From contig NZ_LT629731.1 in assembly GCF_900104575.1 (NCBI RefSeq), positions 4,243,111 through 4,307,110 of the forward strand: DNA of 64,000 nucleotides, written 5' to 3'. Each line of letters begins with the position of its first letter. Within the stretch, counting starts at the first letter, position 1. The position numbers were made by a program, and so were the translations under genes. Below, piece by piece: positions 62,388-64,000 of this stretch. The notes beneath the pieces are model-generated. The model ran no database searches. It saw only the letters and a list, made by a program, of their open reading frames with translations, and was not told the DNA's origin. The DNA is from Bacillus tuaregi (GTDB lineage: Bacteria > Bacillota > Bacilli > Bacillales > Cytobacillaceae).

Positions 62388-62397
62388 TAGCATAACG

Positions 62398-62513
<116 letters not shown>

Positions 62514-62672
62514 TATTCAAGACAAATATTATTATAATGCCTTTTTATGATTTTTCAAGAGGTTTTTTAAAAATTATTCCCTCAAAACTAGATAATGCTG
62601 AAGAAAAAGAACGAGTAATAAACAATGTGTTGTCCAGCTGCGGCGCTAAAGAGCGCCTACGCTTTTCAATTT
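62514..62672. other. 5S-23S spacer
   Basis: Contains a GGCGCTC / GAGCGCC-type hairpin; no gene. Confidence 0.6.

Positions 62673-64000
<1,328 letters not shown>

Overview
The window is chromosomal DNA of a low-GC Firmicute, most likely a Bacillaceae species (Bacillus/Neobacillus type). The right end carries the Bacillus-style housekeeping order, all on the minus strand: 23S rRNA (partial), 5S rRNA, eight tRNAs, arginase, sigW-rsiW, cdaA-cdaR-glmM, a glmS ribozyme and glmS. Shine-Dalgarno sites are strong throughout and GTG and TTG starts are common.

Everything left of glmS (about 1-52,570) is accessory DNA stacked at the Tn7 attachment site downstream of glmS. (1) Positions 1-10,658 are cargo of an older Tn7-like element. 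Only its right end is visible: four tandem 20-bp iterons ending in ACA at 10,658. The cargo is a partial RecB-like nuclease gene and about a dozen small or unknown genes. (2) Positions 10,662-52,570 are a second, 41.9-kb element flanked by the 5-bp target duplication CAAAG, 22 bp from the glmS stop codon. It is built as E - inner DNA - E. E is a 2,197-bp unit present as two apparently identical direct copies (10,662-12,858 and 50,374-52,570). Each copy has a Tn7-like left end (three spaced sites), a YnfA-type gene, a decayed right end, a relic of tnsD and a complete right end (three tandem sites).

The inner 37.5 kb (12,859-50,373) looks like a plasmid-like replicon. It has a primase-type replication gene framed by a 20-bp inverted repeat, a tyrosine recombinase with an array of four recombinase-like sites, a set of cassette-like genes (fosB, dfrG-type DHFR, GrpB, NUDIX, nucleotidyltransferase) separated by repeated stem-loops, many small unknown genes, a defence island, and tnsABCD. 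The defence island holds an AlwI-type type IIS restriction-modification system with two adenine methylases and an extra nuclease-like protein, a DUF4365 nuclease, a TrlF-like PHP-ATPase, and two further nuclease-like genes.

The most interesting reading joins two independent observations. E-backbone-E with the target duplication only at the outer edges is what a cointegrate (replicative, copy-in) transposition product looks like. The TnsA encoded inside has lost the acidic catalytic residues of Tn7 TnsA (E63 to Q63, D114 to N117; Q131 is also I136). As I recall, TnsA active-site mutants of Tn7 switch from cut-and-paste to replicative transposition. This could be a naturally TnsA-impaired Tn7-like element that forms cointegrates at glmS. 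Homologous recombination of a plasmid carrying E into a chromosomal E would leave the same structure and is not excluded.
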